Below the pieces are notes generated by a model. It was not told where the DNA came from. It did no database searches and saw only the letters and a program-made list of their open reading frames with translations. Of a DNA stretch of 64,000 bases, positions 8,195-17,909 are shown in pieces (within the stretch, counting starts at the first letter, position 1; each line of letters begins with the position of its first letter). A program made the translations under genes and the position numbers. This DNA comes from Paucibacter sp. B2R-40 (GTDB taxonomy: Bacteria; Pseudomonadota; Gammaproteobacteria; Burkholderiales; Burkholderiaceae_C), in the NCBI RefSeq assembly GCF_025717555.1, contig NZ_JAJIRP010000007.1, positions 308,917 through 372,916 on the forward strand, read 5' to 3'.

Positions 8195-8998
8195 ATGAGC
8201 AGCTTGAGCTTAGGCCCGGCATCGGCCAGTCCCAGAAACCTTGCGCCCGTGGCCGCTTGGCGCCAATTCGCCGCACCCTCGCGCGGCTATGCGCTGGCCG
8301 GCCGGCTCTGGCCCGTCTTCGCGCTGGCCGCCGCCTTGCTGGGTGTGCTGGGCCTGTACATCGGCTTCTTTGTGGCGCCCACCGACCACCAACAGGGCGA
8401 GGCCTACCGCATCATCTTTGTGCATGTGCCCGCTGCCTGGCTGTCCATGTTGATCTATTTGGCGATGGCCTTTTGGGCGGGCTTGGGCTGGGTGCTCAAT
8501 ACGCGTTTGTCCTCGCTGCTGGCAAGCGCCTTGGCGCCGACCGGGGCGCTGATGACGGTACTGGCCTTGTGGACCGGCGCGCTGTGGGGCCGGCCGACCT
8601 GGGGCACTTGGTGGGTCTGGGATGCGCGGCTGAGCTCGGAGCTGATCCTGCTTTTTCTCTACATCGGCTTCATGGCCTTGCAGGCCGCCATTGAGGACCC
8701 GCGCCGTGCCGACAAGGCCAGCGCCTTGCTGGCCCTGGTGGGCGTGGTCAATGTGCCCATCATCTATTTTTCGGTGCGCTGGTGGAACACCTTGCACCAA
8801 GGCGCCTCGGTCAGCCTGACGGCCGCGCCCAGCATGGCACACACCATGCTGGCCGGCATGTTGGTCTGCACCTTGGCGCTATGGGCCTATGCGATCGCGG
8901 CGGTGTTGCTGCGCCTGCGTAACAAGATACTTGAACGGGAAGCCGGCAGCGCCTGGGTGTTGGACCTGCTGCGCAATAGCGAAGGAAAATTGAAATGA
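8195..8998 (+). CDS. ccmC: haem transport/handling protein CcmC
   Basis: The 267-residue membrane protein of the haem-handling family transfers haem to CcmE. The tryptophan-rich WWD motif is WGTWWVWDARLSSELILLFLY. The flanking haem-ligand histidines are in IIFVHVPAAW and SMAHTMLAGM. The start at 8195 follows GCGGAGGTCGGC, a good ribosome site. The gap to ccmB is 38 bp and the gene overlaps ccmD by 4 bp. Confidence 0.95.
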   Translation: MSSLSLGPASASPRNLAPVAAWRQFAAPSRGYALAGRLWPVFALAAALLGVLGLYIGFFVAPTDHQQGEAYRIIFVHVPAAWLSMLIYLAMAFWAGLGWVLNTRLSSLLASALAPTGALMTVLALWTGALWGRPTWGTWWVWDARLSSELILLFLYIGFMALQAAIEDPRRADKASALLALVGVVNVPIIYFSVRWWNTLHQGASVSLTAAPSMAHTMLAGMLVCTLALWAYAIAAVLLRLRNKILEREAGSAWVLDLLRNSEGKLK

Positions 8999-9171
8999 AT
9001 GCGGGTGTTTGGGACAGCGTGCTGGCCGCTGCATGGCTGGGCGGCTATGGCCGCTATGTTTGGGGTTCTTTCGGAGTGGTGGCCGCTGCTTTGGGGCTGG
9101 AGCTGTGGAGCTTGCTACGGCAGCGGCAGGGCATCTTGCGGCAGCTGCATGCACAGCTTGACGATCTATGA
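8995..9171 (+). CDS. ccmD: haem exporter small subunit CcmD
   Basis: A 58-residue gene, easily missed by length filters, fits exactly between ccmC and ccmE with 4-bp overlaps at both ends. The protein starts [20 protein letters not shown]. It has one transmembrane helix ([20 protein letters not shown]) and then a basic tail with [10 protein letters not shown]. This is the usual CcmD plan: a short N-terminus with GGYxxYVW, one helix and a charged tail. CcmD is needed to release haem-loaded CcmE from CcmC. Recognition rests on position plus these features. Confidence 0.9.
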   Translation: MNAGVWDSVLAAAWLGGYGRYVWGSFGVVAAALGLELWSLLRQRQGILRQLHAQLDDL

Positions 9172-9620
9172 GCCCACGTCAAAAACGCCTGTTGCTGCTC
9201 GGGCTGGGCCTGGCCGGTCTGGGTCTGGCCACCGCCTTGGTGCTGCAGGCCTTCAGCAAAAATCTGGTGTTCTTTTACACGCCCAGCCAGGTGCAGGCCG
9301 GCGAGGCGCCCAAGGGACGCAGCTTTCGCGTCGGCGGCCTGGTCGAGGCCGGCAGCCTGCAGCGCGAGGCCGATGGACTGGGCAACCGCTTCGTGGTGAC
9401 CGACCAGCAGCAGCGCTTGCAAATTCATTACCGCGGCTTGCTGCCCGATCTGTTCAAGGAGGGCAAGGGCGTGGTGGCGCAAGGTCGGCTGAGCGAAAGC
9501 TTGGGCTTCGTTGCCGAGGAGGTGCTGGCCAAGCATGACGAAAACTATATGCCGCCCGAGGCGGCGCGGGCCTTGGAGGCTGCCGCCAAGGCCAAGCAGC
9601 AGCAGGGGCTGCAACCATGA
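9168..9620 (+). CDS. ccmE: cytochrome c maturation haem chaperone CcmE
   Basis: The 150-residue periplasmic haem chaperone is anchored by an N-terminal helix ([20 protein letters not shown]) and followed by an OB-fold domain. The haem-attachment histidine is His123 in [12 protein letters not shown], with the conserved Tyr127 four residues on. The FYTPSQV and RVGGLVE segments are typical. It takes haem from CcmC and delivers it to CcmF. It overlaps both neighbours by 4 bp. Confidence 0.97.
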   Translation: MSPRQKRLLLLGLGLAGLGLATALVLQAFSKNLVFFYTPSQVQAGEAPKGRSFRVGGLVEAGSLQREADGLGNRFVVTDQQQRLQIHYRGLLPDLFKEGKGVVAQGRLSESLGFVAEEVLAKHDENYMPPEAARALEAAAKAKQQQGLQP

Positions 9621-11608
9621 CGGCCGAACTTGCCCATCTGGCGCTGATCTTGGCGCTGGGCCTGGCCGTGATTCAAGGCTTGGCGCCCTTGCTGGCGCCG
9701 CAGCGGCCGGCCTGGCTGCAGCTTGCGAACCAGGCGGCGCTGGCGCAGGCCTTGTGTGTGTTCTTGGCCGCTGCCGGCCTGGTCTGGGCCTTTGCGCAAA
9801 ACGACTTTTCGCTCAAGCTGGTGGCCGCGCATTCCAACTCACGGCTGCCATTGCAATTTCGAGTGAGCGCGGTCTGGGGCAGCCATGAAGGCTCGCTGCT
9901 GCTGTGGATCACGATTCTAGCGCTGTGGACGCTGGCCGTTCGCAGTTTCAGTGCCGAGCTGCCCACGCTGCTGCGCGCCCGCGTGCTGGCCGTGCTGGGG
10001 CTGATCAGCGCGGGCTTTTTGAGCTTCACGCTGCTGACTTCCAATCCGTTTGAGCGCCTGCTGCCGGCCGCCCCCGACGGCCGCGACCTGAACCCGCTGC
10101 TGCAAGACCCCGGCATGATTTTTCATCCGCCGCTGCTCTATATGGGTTATGTCGGCTTCGCGGTGGCCTTTGCCTTTGCCATCGCCGCCTTGCTGGAAGG
10201 GCGCTTCGACGCCGCCTGGGCGCGCTGGACAAGACCTTGGACGCTGGCGGCCTGGGCTTTTCTGACCGGCGGTATTTTCCTGGGCAGCTTCTGGGCTTAT
10301 TACGAACTCGGTTGGGGCGGCTGGTGGTTCTGGGACGCGGTCGAGAACGCGTCCTTCATGCCCTGGCTGGTTGGCACCGCTTTGGTCCACTCCTTGGCGG
10401 TGAGCGAAAAGCGCGGCGTATTCAAGAACTGGACACTGTTGCTGGCGATCTGCGCGTTTTCGCTGTCGCTGCTGGGCACCTTTTTGGTTCGCTCCGGCGT
10501 GCTCAGCTCGGTCCATGCTTTTGCCACCGACCCTGAACGCGGGCTATATATCTTGGCCTTGTTGGTGCTGGCGATTGGCGGCTCCTTGGCGCTGTTCGCC
10601 TGGCGCGCGCCACAGATGGAGCAGCGCAGCCACGCGGAAGAAGGCTTTGCACTCGCCTCGCGCGAGACGCTTTTGTTGATCAACAACTTGTTCCTGCTGG
10701 TCAGCGCCGGCACGGTGCTGCTGGGTACGCTGTATCCGCTGGCGATTGACGCCCTCAGTGGCGCCAAGATTTCAGTCGGCCCGCCTTACTTTGACGCGGT
10801 GTTCGCGCCGCTGATGCTGCCTTTGCTGGCCTTGCTGGGTTTTGGCCCCTTTGCCACTTGGCGCGGCCGGGGCGCGGGCGCCTTGCTCAAGCAGCTGCGC
10901 CTGCCCTTGCTAACGAGCGTTCTGCTCGGTGCATTGCTGAGCTTTGCGTTTTTGCATTCGCTGTTGGCGGCTGTCAGCCTGAGCTTGGGGTTGTGGGTCT
11001 TGTTGGCGACCGGCTGGCATATCGCACACACCTTGCAGCGGCCACCGGGATCGTCCGTCAGCTGGGCCACACGCTGGGGCCAGACCACGCGCAGCCAATG
11101 GGGCATGTGGTTGGCCCATGGCGGCTTGGCGGTGTTTGTGCTGGGCGTCAGTCTGGTCAAGAGCCTGGAGCAAAGCCAGGAGGCCAGCCTGCAGCCGGGC
11201 CAAACGCTGAATCTGGGCGGTTATGAGTTCCGTTTTGAGTCGATTGAACGCCGTAGCGGCCCCAACTTTATCGCCGCGCAGGCGCGCTTCGAAGTACGCC
11301 GCGAGGGCACGCTGGTGGCCACGCTGCGGCCCGAGAAGCGCTTCTATCCGGTGCAGCAAATGCCGATGAGCGAGGCGGCGATTGACCGCAGTTTCAGCCG
11401 CGATCTCTACATCTCCTTGGGTGAGCGCAGCAGCGGCGGCAGCTATGGCCTGCGCGTGCAGATCAAGCCCTTCATGACGTGGATCTGGTCTGGCTGCCTG
11501 CTGATGGCCTTGGGTGGCGCGCTTGCAGCCAGCGACAGGCGCTATCGCAAGGTTCCGGTGACGGTAAGCCAGAAGACCCCGCCCTCAGGCTCCTTGGAGG
11601 CCGCATGA
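9617..11608 (+). CDS. ccmF: cytochrome c haem lyase subunit CcmF
   Basis: The 663-residue polytopic membrane protein is the core of the haem ligation complex. The WWD motif is [20 protein letters not shown]. Conserved features around it include [17 protein letters not shown] (haem-ligand histidine) and [21 protein letters not shown]. The C-terminal periplasmic domain ends with a last helix ([16 protein letters not shown]). It receives haem from CcmE and attaches it to apocytochromes with CcmH and CcmI. The gene overlaps ccmE and ccmG by 4 bp. Confidence 0.97.
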   Translation: MTAELAHLALILALGLAVIQGLAPLLAPQRPAWLQLANQAALAQALCVFLAAAGLVWAFAQNDFSLKLVAAHSNSRLPLQFRVSAVWGSHEGSLLLWITILALWTLAVRSFSAELPTLLRARVLAVLGLISAGFLSFTLLTSNPFERLLPAAPDGRDLNPLLQDPGMIFHPPLLYMGYVGFAVAFAFAIAALLEGRFDAAWARWTRPWTLAAWAFLTGGIFLGSFWAYYELGWGGWWFWDAVENASFMPWLVGTALVHSLAVSEKRGVFKNWTLLLAICAFSLSLLGTFLVRSGVLSSVHAFATDPERGLYILALLVLAIGGSLALFAWRAPQMEQRSHAEEGFALASRETLLLINNLFLLVSAGTVLLGTLYPLAIDALSGAKISVGPPYFDAVFAPLMLPLLALLGFGPFATWRGRGAGALLKQLRLPLLTSVLLGALLSFAFLHSLLAAVSLSLGLWVLLATGWHIAHTLQRPPGSSVSWATRWGQTTRSQWGMWLAHGGLAVFVLGVSLVKSLEQSQEASLQPGQTLNLGGYEFRFESIERRSGPNFIAAQARFEVRREGTLVATLRPEKRFYPVQQMPMSEAAIDRSFSRDLYISLGERSSGGSYGLRVQIKPFMTWIWSGCLLMALGGALAASDRRYRKVPVTVSQKTPPSGSLEAA

Positions 11609-12162
11609 GCGCGGCTGTGATGGCCCGCTCCTGGCGGGGTCTGATTCCCTTGGCGCTGTTCCTGGGCCTGGCCGCCTTGCTGGCCCTGGGCCTGCGGCGC
11701 GGTGACCCGCAGACTTTGCCTTCGCCCTTGCTGGACAAGCCGGCTCCTGCCTTCGAGCTGCCACTGCTTGAGCTCAATGGGGCCAGCGGCAGCTTCTCGC
11801 CGCAGCAGTTGCTGGGTCAGGTCTGGGTGCTCAATGTCTTTGCTTCCTGGTGCCAGCCTTGCCGGGTGGAGCACCCGCAGGTGCTGGCGCTGTCCCGTGA
11901 GCCGGGGCTGACGCTGGTGGGCCTGAACTACAAGGACCGCGAGGGCGCGGCGTGGCTGCAGGCCCAGGGCAACCCTTTTCGCTTCGCTGTGTTGGACCTG
12001 GACGGCCGGGCCGGCATGGACTGGGGGGTCTACGGTGTGCCCGAAACCTTTTTGATTGACCGCCAGGGCCGGGTGCGCCTGAAGCTGGTCGGCCCTTTGA
12101 CCCAAGAGAGGTTGCAGCAAGAGCTGCTGCCCTTGATTCGGAGACTGCGTGATGCGACGTGA
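11605..12162 (+). CDS. ccmG: thiol:disulfide oxidoreductase CcmG/DsbE
   Basis: The 185-residue membrane-anchored thioredoxin-fold protein has the active site WCQPC at Cys83 and Cys86. The conserved cis-proline is in YGVPETFLIDRQG. The N-terminal anchor is LIPLALFLGLAALLALGLRR. It keeps apocytochrome CxxCH cysteines reduced for haem attachment. The start at 11605 overlaps the ccmF stop (ATGA). Confidence 0.95.
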   Translation: MSAAVMARSWRGLIPLALFLGLAALLALGLRRGDPQTLPSPLLDKPAPAFELPLLELNGASGSFSPQQLLGQVWVLNVFASWCQPCRVEHPQVLALSREPGLTLVGLNYKDREGAAWLQAQGNPFRFAVLDLDGRAGMDWGVYGVPETFLIDRQGRVRLKLVGPLTQERLQQELLPLIRRLRDAT

Positions 12163-12574
12163 TGGAAAGATGTGGTCGGTGGCCTTGCTCCTGTTGTTCG
12201 CGTCTCTTGGCTTGCGCGCGGCCGAGCTTGATGCCGCCGCACAGGCCCGCGTCCAGCATCTGAGCGAAATCCTGCGCTGCGTGGTCTGCCAAAACCAGAC
12301 CCTGGCCGATTCGCAAGCCGAGTTGGCCCAGGACATCAAGCGCGAGCTGCAAGCGCAGGTACTGGCGGGCGCCAGCGACGAGGCGGTGCTGGCCTTCATG
12401 GTGCAGCGCTACGGCGACTTTGTACTTTACCGTCCGCCGCTAAAGCCCAGTACCTGGGCGCTTTGGTTTGGGCCACTGCTTTTGCTGGGCCTGGGCGGCG
12501 GCTGGCTTTACCGGGTACTGGCAAAGCAAAGGCGCAGCACCTCAGGGCCTTTGAACGAGGAACTATCAAGATGA
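12152..12574 (+). CDS. ccmH: cytochrome c biogenesis protein CcmH (CycL)
   Basis: The 140-residue product has a signal peptide (VALLLLFASLGLRAAE) and the redox motif LRCVVCQNQ, the LRCxxCQ signature of CcmH/CycL. A transmembrane helix follows near the C-terminus ([19 protein letters not shown]). It reduces the haem-binding site of apocytochromes together with CcmG. The short form lacks a fused TPR part; that function is in the separate ccmI next to it. ATG 12152 is preferred over GTG 12149. It overlaps ccmG by 11 bp. Confidence 0.95.
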   Translation: MRRDGKMWSVALLLLFASLGLRAAELDAAAQARVQHLSEILRCVVCQNQTLADSQAELAQDIKRELQAQVLAGASDEAVLAFMVQRYGDFVLYRPPLKPSTWALWFGPLLLLGLGGGWLYRVLAKQRRSTSGPLNEELSR

Positions 12575-13326
12575 ATGCAAACTTTGTTTTCATCAGCGCG
12601 GCGGCTTTGCTTTTGCTGCTGACGCTGACCTTGCTGCTTAGGCGCAGCCCGTCGCAGGCACCCGCTCTGGCCGATCTGGGCGCGGGGCCTCGCAGCCTGC
12701 TGGCCCTGGGTTTGGCCGGTTTTGTTGTAGGCGCCTACCTTTGGCTGGGCCAGCCCAACGCCTGGCAGCAAGATGAACTGCTGAGCGCGGCGCCAGCGCC
12801 CGAGCTGAAGGCCGCTGCGGGCGTGGGCCCCGAGCAAATTGCTGCCATGGTGGCGCGCCTGGCCGAAAAGCTCAAGGCCCAGCCCGACGACGCCAAGGGC
12901 TGGCGTATGTTGGCGCGCTCCTATGAGAACCTGCAGCGTTATGGCGATGCCGTGCGGGCCTATGAACAGTTGCTGCGCCTCACACCCAATGACGCCGACA
13001 TGCTCAGCGACTATGCGGTCACGCTGGCCATGAGCTTGGGCCGGCAAAGCCTGATAGGCGAGCCCGAGCTGCTGATTCAGCGCGCCCTGAGCGCCCAACC
13101 CAATCATCTGCAGTCCTTGGCCCTGGCCGGCAGCGTGGCGCTTGAGCAAGGGCATCATGAGGAGGCTGTGGCGTATTGGCGCCGGGTGCTCGCCGTGGTG
13201 CCTCCAGGTTCAGAGCTGGCGGCGCAGGTGGAAGGCAGTATTGCCAAAGCCCAGGCCAAATCCCAGGACAAAGCGCAGGCCAAAGCCCAGGCGGCGACCA
13301 AGACGGAGGGGAAAGCCGCTCGATGA
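12571..13326 (+). CDS. ccmI: cytochrome c biogenesis TPR protein CcmI
   Basis: The 251-residue product has two N-terminal transmembrane helices (residues about 5-23 and 42-60) and then a TPR region starting at GWRMLARSYENLQRYGDAVRAY. This is the plan of CcmI/CycH, the apocytochrome chaperone of the haem lyase. The C-terminus is a low-complexity Lys/Ala/Gln tail (AKAQAKSQDKAQAKAQ). It is last in the operon and convergent with the CysB-like gene 58 bp away. No clear terminator is seen in that gap. Confidence 0.9.
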   Translation: MNANFVFISAAALLLLLTLTLLLRRSPSQAPALADLGAGPRSLLALGLAGFVVGAYLWLGQPNAWQQDELLSAAPAPELKAAAGVGPEQIAAMVARLAEKLKAQPDDAKGWRMLARSYENLQRYGDAVRAYEQLLRLTPNDADMLSDYAVTLAMSLGRQSLIGEPELLIQRALSAQPNHLQSLALAGSVALEQGHHEEAVAYWRRVLAVVPPGSELAAQVEGSIAKAQAKSQDKAQAKAQAATKTEGKAAR

Positions 13327-13384
13327 GGCGCCGGCAGGGTGGCTTCAAAGGTCAGCCTGCGAGGAGCGGGTGCGGGTTTGCGCG

Positions 13385-14329
13385 CTATTCTGTTCTGCTC
13401 GCGCTGCGCGCTTCATCGACGGCGGCGCGCGTCAGCGGGCTGGCAAAAGTGGCGATGAAGGCATAGACATAATCACGCAGATAAGCGTCGCGGCGCACCG
13501 CCAGGCGCGTCATATTGTCGGCAAACAGATGCCGCGCATCGATGGCGGCCAGATGTCGGTCACGCTCTTCGTCATAGGCAATCGACGCCACGATGCCCAC
13601 GCCCAGGCCAAGATCCACATAGGTCTTGATCACGTCCGCGTCCATCGCGGCCAGCACCACGTTCAAGTTCAGGCCCGCTTGGCGGAAGGCATCATCGATG
13701 TGGGAGCGGCCGGTGTAGCCGAGCTCATAAGTGACGATGGGGAATTGCGCCAGCCGCTCCAGCGTCAAGACCTGACCCTCGGCGGCCTCGCGCGCCAAAG
13801 GGTGATCCACCGGTGTGATCACTGCATGGGTCCAGCGGTAGCAGGGCAGGGCGATCAGCTCGGGGTATTGCGTCAGGGCCTCGGTGGCGATGCCCACATC
13901 GGCCTCGCCGTCCAGCAGTAAGCGCGCGACCTGTTGCGGCGAGCCCTGGTGCAGGTTCAACACCACATCCGGGTGGCTGCTGCGAAAGTCGCGCACCGCC
14001 GGTGGCAGCGCATAGCGCGCCTGGCTGTGAGTGGCGGCAATGCGCAGATTGCCGGCGCCGGTCTGGGCGTAGTCGGCGCCGGCGCGGCGCAGATTCTCCG
14101 CCTCGCTGAGCAGCTTCTCGATGATGGGCATCACATGCGCGCCCGGCTCGGTCAGGCCGGTCAGGCGCTTGCCGGCGCGCATGAAGATTTCGATGCCCAG
14201 CTCATCCTCCAACTCACGGATCTGCCGGCTGACACCGGGCTGCGAGGTGTGCAGCGCGGCCGCCACCTCGGTCAAATTGAAATTACGGCGTTGGGCTTCG
14301 CGGATGGAGCGGAGTTGTTGAAAATTCAT
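13385..14329 (-). CDS. CysB-family LysR-type transcriptional regulator
   Basis: The 314-residue product starts MNFQQLRSIREAQRRNFNLTEVA, with an N-terminal helix-turn-helix (AAALHTSQPGVSRQIRELEDELG). The effector domain begins GAGNLRIAATHSQARYALPP and contains the CysB/Cbl hallmark THSQARY. CysB-type regulators sense sulfur status through O-acetylserine, thiosulfate or adenylylsulfate, and control sulfur uptake genes. It lies just downstream of an amino-acid ABC importer on the same strand. This supports a role in cystine or organosulfur uptake. CysB and Cbl/SsuR cannot be told apart here. Confidence 0.88.
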   Translation of the reverse strand: MNFQQLRSIREAQRRNFNLTEVAAALHTSQPGVSRQIRELEDELGIEIFMRAGKRLTGLTEPGAHVMPIIEKLLSEAENLRRAGADYAQTGAGNLRIAATHSQARYALPPAVRDFRSSHPDVVLNLHQGSPQQVARLLLDGEADVGIATEALTQYPELIALPCYRWTHAVITPVDHPLAREAAEGQVLTLERLAQFPIVTYELGYTGRSHIDDAFRQAGLNLNVVLAAMDADVIKTYVDLGLGVGIVASIAYDEERDRHLAAIDARHLFADNMTRLAVRRDAYLRDYVYAFIATFASPLTRAAVDEARSASRTE

Positions 14330-14414
14330 TGGAAGAGGCGCTTTCTTATTCGTTTTCCAATTATTGGCAAACGCCGCCGCTTTGTCCTCCAATGAAAAGT
14401 GCTTTGCTTATTCG
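14327..14414 (-). promoter_or_regulatory. possible operator/promoter region of the CysB-like gene
   Basis: The 78-bp gap upstream of the regulator contains a perfect dyad CCAAT-T-ATTGG (14357-14367). An imperfect direct repeat, GCTTTCTTATTCG and GCTTTGCTTATTCG, lies about 60 bp apart. CATTGG at 14327 and CCAATG at 14390 form an outer inverted pair. LysR-type proteins bind such dyads near their own promoters; this assignment is inference. Confidence 0.3.
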
Positions 14415-15151
14415 ACCCGGGCAAATGGGGTACGGATATCCGACAAGAAGGCCTGCGCACGCGGATGCTGAGGGCGGTTGAAGAAGGCCTCCGGGGTGGC
14501 GCGCTCCAAAATGCGCCCCGCGTCCAAGAACAGCACCCGGTCCGCCACTTCACGGGCGAAGCCCATTTCATGGGTGACGCAGATCATGGTCATACCTTCG
14601 GCCGCCAGGTCACGCATCACCAGCAAGACCTCGCCGACCATCTCGGGGTCGAGCGCGCTGGTCGGTTCATCGAACAACATCACCGGTGGCTGCATGGCCA
14701 GTGCGCGCGCAATCGCCACGCGCTGCTGCTGGCCGCCGGACAGCTGCGCGGGCAGGGCGTCGGCCTTGTGTGCCAGGCCCACGCGCTGCAGCAAGCTTAG
14801 TGAGCGTTCATGCGCTTGGTCGCGGCTCAAGCCACGCAGGCGGATCGGCGCCAGGCTGCAGTTTTCCAGTGCCGTCAAATGCGGAAACAGATTGAACTGC
14901 TGGAACACAAAACCGATGCCAGAGCGAAAGGCGTTCACGTCCAGGCCTTTGCGGTGGATGTCTTGGCCGTTCAGCAAGATGCGGCCCGACTCTATCGGCT
15001 CCAAACGGTTCAGCGTGCGGATCAAGGTGCTTTTGCCCGAGCCGGACGAGCCGCACACCACCACTACTTCGCCGCTGCCTATGTGCTCGCTGATATCGCT
15101 CAGCGCCTTGTAATTGCCGTAGCTTTTGTTGACTTTGTCGAATTCAATCAT
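14408..15151 (-). CDS. polar amino-acid ABC transporter ATPase (GlnQ/TcyN-like)
   Basis: The 247-residue ABC ATPase has Walker [10 protein letters not shown], a Q-loop in [15 protein letters not shown], signature [15 protein letters not shown] and Walker [15 protein letters not shown], all of the polar amino-acid importer subfamily. The start at 15151 ([17 protein letters not shown]) is standard; a longer frame to 15250 overlaps the permease deeply. With the two permeases and the binding protein it forms a complete importer. Downstream on the same strand is a CysB-type regulator, which makes cystine or another sulfur amino acid the likely substrate. Confidence 0.92.
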   Translation of the reverse strand: MIEFDKVNKSYGNYKALSDISEHIGSGEVVVVCGSSGSGKSTLIRTLNRLEPIESGRILLNGQDIHRKGLDVNAFRSGIGFVFQQFNLFPHLTALENCSLAPIRLRGLSRDQAHERSLSLLQRVGLAHKADALPAQLSGGQQQRVAIARALAMQPPVMLFDEPTSALDPEMVGEVLLVMRDLAAEGMTMICVTHEMGFAREVADRVLFLDAGRILERATPEAFFNRPQHPRAQAFLSDIRTPFARVE

Positions 15152-15870
15152 GCGGGGACCTGCGAAGTTATGGGGGCGGGCCCGGTGGGCGTTTGTGGCT
15201 TGCTCAAATGGCGCTCCAGCGCATAGGCCAGGCGCGAGAGGCCGAAGCACAGCACGAAGTAGCTCAGTGCCAGCACGCTATAGACCTCAAGCGGCTTGAC
15301 CAGCACTTGGCCATTGATCTGGTTGGCGATGAAGCTCAGCTCAGACAGGCCGATGATGGTGCCCAAGGACGTTTCCTTGATGGTGGAGATGAATTGATTG
15401 ACCAGCGAGGGCAGCATATGGCGCAGGCCTTGCGGCAAGAGCACCAGACGTAGCGCCTGCAAGTAATTCAGGCCCAGCGAGCGGGCGGCCTCCATCTGCC
15501 CGCGTGGCAGGCCCTGCAGGCCGGCGCGCACGATCTCGGCCAGATAGGCGGCGTCGAAAATCACCAGCGCGGCCAACATGGTGGTGAATTGATCGGTCTT
15601 GTGCCCGGTGATGGTGGGCAAGAAGAAATAGGCCCAGAACACCACCATCAACAAGGGTGTGCCGCGCACCACAAAGACAAAGCCTGTGACCGGCAGGCGC
15701 ACCCAGGCCAGCGGGCTGATGCGCCCCAGACCCAGCAGCAGGCCCAGCGGCAGCGCCAGCAGCAGGCCCAAGCTGGCCAAGACCACGGTCAGTGCCAAGC
15801 CGCCCAGCGGGCCCTTGGGATATTGGCCGACCAGGAAGTAGAGCCAATAAGTGTCGATCAGCTCCAGCAT
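15148..15870 (-). CDS. amino-acid ABC transporter permease (second)
   Basis: The 240-residue His/Glu/Gln/Arg/opine-type inner-membrane permease has several hydrophobic helices. Its coupling loop is [22 protein letters not shown], followed by the [19 protein letters not shown] helix. The [14 protein letters not shown] segment is also typical. It overlaps the ATPase start by 4 bp and meets the first permease at one base, so the three genes are translationally coupled. Confidence 0.92.
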   Translation of the reverse strand: MLELIDTYWLYFLVGQYPKGPLGGLALTVVLASLGLLLALPLGLLLGLGRISPLAWVRLPVTGFVFVVRGTPLLMVVFWAYFFLPTITGHKTDQFTTMLAALVIFDAAYLAEIVRAGLQGLPRGQMEAARSLGLNYLQALRLVLLPQGLRHMLPSLVNQFISTIKETSLGTIIGLSELSFIANQINGQVLVKPLEVYSVLALSYFVLCFGLSRLAYALERHLSKPQTPTGPAPITSQVPA

Positions 15871-16565
15871 CAGGCGGCCCTCACCGGATAGCGCTGCTGG
15901 AAGGCCCAGGCCAGCGCCGTGATCAGCAGCGACACGCTCAAGTACGCGGCCGTCACCAGCGCGAAGGTCTCAAAGCCGCGAAAGCTGGCGGTCTCGACCC
16001 GCTGCGCCTGGTACATCAGCTCGGCCACACCGATCACGGTGGCGATGCTGGTGTTCTTCCAGAGATTGAGTGTTTGCGAGATCAGCGGCGGCACCGTAAT
16101 GCGCAGCGCTTGCGGCAACACGACCAGGCGCATGCTGGCCAGATAGGAGAACCCCAGCGCCCGCGCCGCCTCGAACTGGGTGCGCGGCACGGCGCGCAGG
16201 CCGGAGCGGATGTCCTCGCCCATGTATGCAGCGGTGTAGAGCGTCAAGGCAATCACGGCGGCCGTCGCTTCGACATTGCCTCTGTAGAGCCACTGTTTGA
16301 TGCCATCCGGCAAGGCCTCCGGCGCGGCGAAGTACCAGAACAGCATATGCACCAAGAGCGGCACGCTGCGAATCCCTTCCACATAGGCAAAGCCCAGCGC
16401 CTGCGCGATGCGCGAGGGCGCCAGGCGCAGCAGCGCCACGCCGGTGGCCAGCGGCAAGGCCAGCACCAGCGTCAGCCCGGTGAGCTGCAGGGAGAACAAA
16501 AATCCGCTGAGCAGCCAGTCATAGAACTGGCCATGCAGCAGCAGTTGGAAATCGAGTTGCGGCAT
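15870..16565 (-). CDS. amino-acid ABC transporter permease (first)
   Basis: The 231-residue permease of the same family has AYVEGIRSVPLLVHMLFWYF in place of the usual RGTPLLVQ segment and the coupling loop EDIRSGLRAVPRTQFEAARALG. The start at 16565 gives MPQLDFQLLL. An upstream frame to 16670 runs through the intercistronic hairpin and is unlikely. It forms a heterodimer with the following permease. Confidence 0.9.
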   Translation of the reverse strand: MPQLDFQLLLHGQFYDWLLSGFLFSLQLTGLTLVLALPLATGVALLRLAPSRIAQALGFAYVEGIRSVPLLVHMLFWYFAAPEALPDGIKQWLYRGNVEATAAVIALTLYTAAYMGEDIRSGLRAVPRTQFEAARALGFSYLASMRLVVLPQALRITVPPLISQTLNLWKNTSIATVIGVAELMYQAQRVETASFRGFETFALVTAAYLSVSLLITALAWAFQQRYPVRAA

Positions 16566-16660
16566 AGGGGAGAGCAGGGGCGTGGGTGCTGAAAGGCAGT
16601 GTGCAGTTTTGCTTGACCGGGGCGGGCTTTGTTGCGCGACGGGCTCGGGCCATGTGGGAA

Positions 16661-16678
16661 CGCCCCGCAAGCGGGGCG
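16661..16678 (-). terminator. intercistronic hairpin between binding-protein and permease genes
   Basis: CGCCCCGC and GCGGGGCG form a perfect 8-bp stem with a two-base loop in the 196-bp gap downstream of the binding-protein gene. There is no clear T tract on the minus strand. Such hairpins often stabilise or partly terminate the message, so that more binding protein than permease is made. Confidence 0.5.
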
Positions 16679-16761
16679 TCTGTGCATGGTTGGTTTGCGT
16701 TAGTCTTTGCGCGTGGCCGGCCCCCTTTCAGGCAAGAAATGAAAGGTCAAACAGACAGAAA

Positions 16762-17619
16762 TCAGGCGTCGACCTTGTCGGTCTCGATCTTGAAGCTGCG
16801 CACCGGGAACTTCAGGCGCGTGTCGGGGCCGTACCACTTGATGAAGAGTTTCTCGGCTTCGCCGGACTTCTCCAACCCGCGCAGCGTGTCGTCGATCAGC
16901 AGTTTGAACTTGGCCTCGCCCTTTTTGATGCCCAGTGCGAGCGGCTCGACGCTGAGGTTTTGCGGCAGGATCACATACTGCGCTTGCAGGGCGCCGAGCT
17001 TGGCATGCTGGTCCAGCAGCGACACCTCGTCATTGACAAAGGCCACGCCCTTGCCTTGCTGCAGCGCCTGGAAGGCTTGCGGGCCGTTCTCGAAGGTCAC
17101 GACCTCCACATTCTGGACCGCCTTGCGGATGTTCGGCTCTTGCGTGCCGCCCTTGATGGTGACGACTTTTTTGCCGTTCAGATCGGCGACGTTCTTGATG
17201 CCGCTGTCTTTTTTGACCAGCACTTTTTGGCCGGTGACAAAAGTGGTCAGCGAAAAATCGATGACGGCTTCGCGCTCCTTGTTGTGGGTCAGCGAGGCGG
17301 CCAGCAGGTCGATATGGCCTTGCTGCAGCTCGGGGATGCGGGCGGCCACGGCGAGTTGCTTGATCTTGAGCTTGACGCCCAGTTTGTTGGCGACGGCCTG
17401 GGCCAGATCGACCTCGTAGCCAACGATCTCGCGGGTCTTGGGGTCGATGAAGCTATTGGGTTCATCGGTGCCGAGCACGCCGACAACTAGCTCGCCCTTC
17501 TTTTTGATGTCATCCAGCTGATCTGCATGGGCGGCGCTGACACCGAATAAAGTGGCCGTTAGAGCGAGCAGGGCAGCGGCGGTGCTGGATTTATTGAAGC
17601 TGCGACGATTGAGAGTCAT
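16762..17619 (-). CDS. amino-acid ABC transporter substrate-binding protein
   Basis: The 285-residue family 3 extracellular solute-binding protein has a signal peptide (NRRSFNKSSTAAALLALTA, with a possible Tat-like double arginine) ending near AHA. The mature protein starts DQLDDIKKKGELVVGVLGTDEP. Further landmarks are GYEVDLAQAVANKLGVKL and the GPQAFQALQQGKGVAFVNDE hinge region. It delivers the substrate to the permeases encoded downstream. The 290 bp upstream (17620-17909) carry only a terminator for the next gene and presumably this gene's promoter. Confidence 0.92.
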   Translation of the reverse strand: MTLNRRSFNKSSTAAALLALTATLFGVSAAHADQLDDIKKKGELVVGVLGTDEPNSFIDPKTREIVGYEVDLAQAVANKLGVKLKIKQLAVAARIPELQQGHIDLLAASLTHNKEREAVIDFSLTTFVTGQKVLVKKDSGIKNVADLNGKKVVTIKGGTQEPNIRKAVQNVEVVTFENGPQAFQALQQGKGVAFVNDEVSLLDQHAKLGALQAQYVILPQNLSVEPLALGIKKGEAKFKLLIDDTLRGLEKSGEAEKLFIKWYGPDTRLKFPVRSFKIETDKVDA

Positions 17620-17812
17620 GAGAGTCTGTCCGAGAAGAAGTTTTGATGGTTCTCATCCTAGGGTTGACCCGCATATTTGCGAACGAAGGCTTGCTTCTAT
17701 CCAAACGCGAAAAACACCTATTGGCTTTTGGGACGAGCGGTCGCACAGAGGCATTGCAGCGGCGGCACGCAAGTGGCGCCAAATGCAGTCCAGCACGATG
17801 GGCTGCAATGAA

Positions 17813-17848
17813 CAAAAAAGGCAGCCGGGTCTGCGCCCGGCTGCCTTG
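17813..17848 (-). terminator. rho-independent terminator of the peroxiredoxin gene
   Basis: GGCAGCCGGG (17820-17829) pairs with CCCGGCTGCC (17836-17845), a perfect 10-bp GC-rich stem. On the minus strand it is followed by TTTTTT (17814-17819 as A on the plus strand). It lies about 65 bp past the peroxiredoxin stop. Confidence 0.88.
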
Positions 17849-17909
17849 CAACTTCAATGTCTTCTTGTCACAAGGGGCGCTAAAGCTCCCCGCGGTGTTT
17901 CGGCGCAGC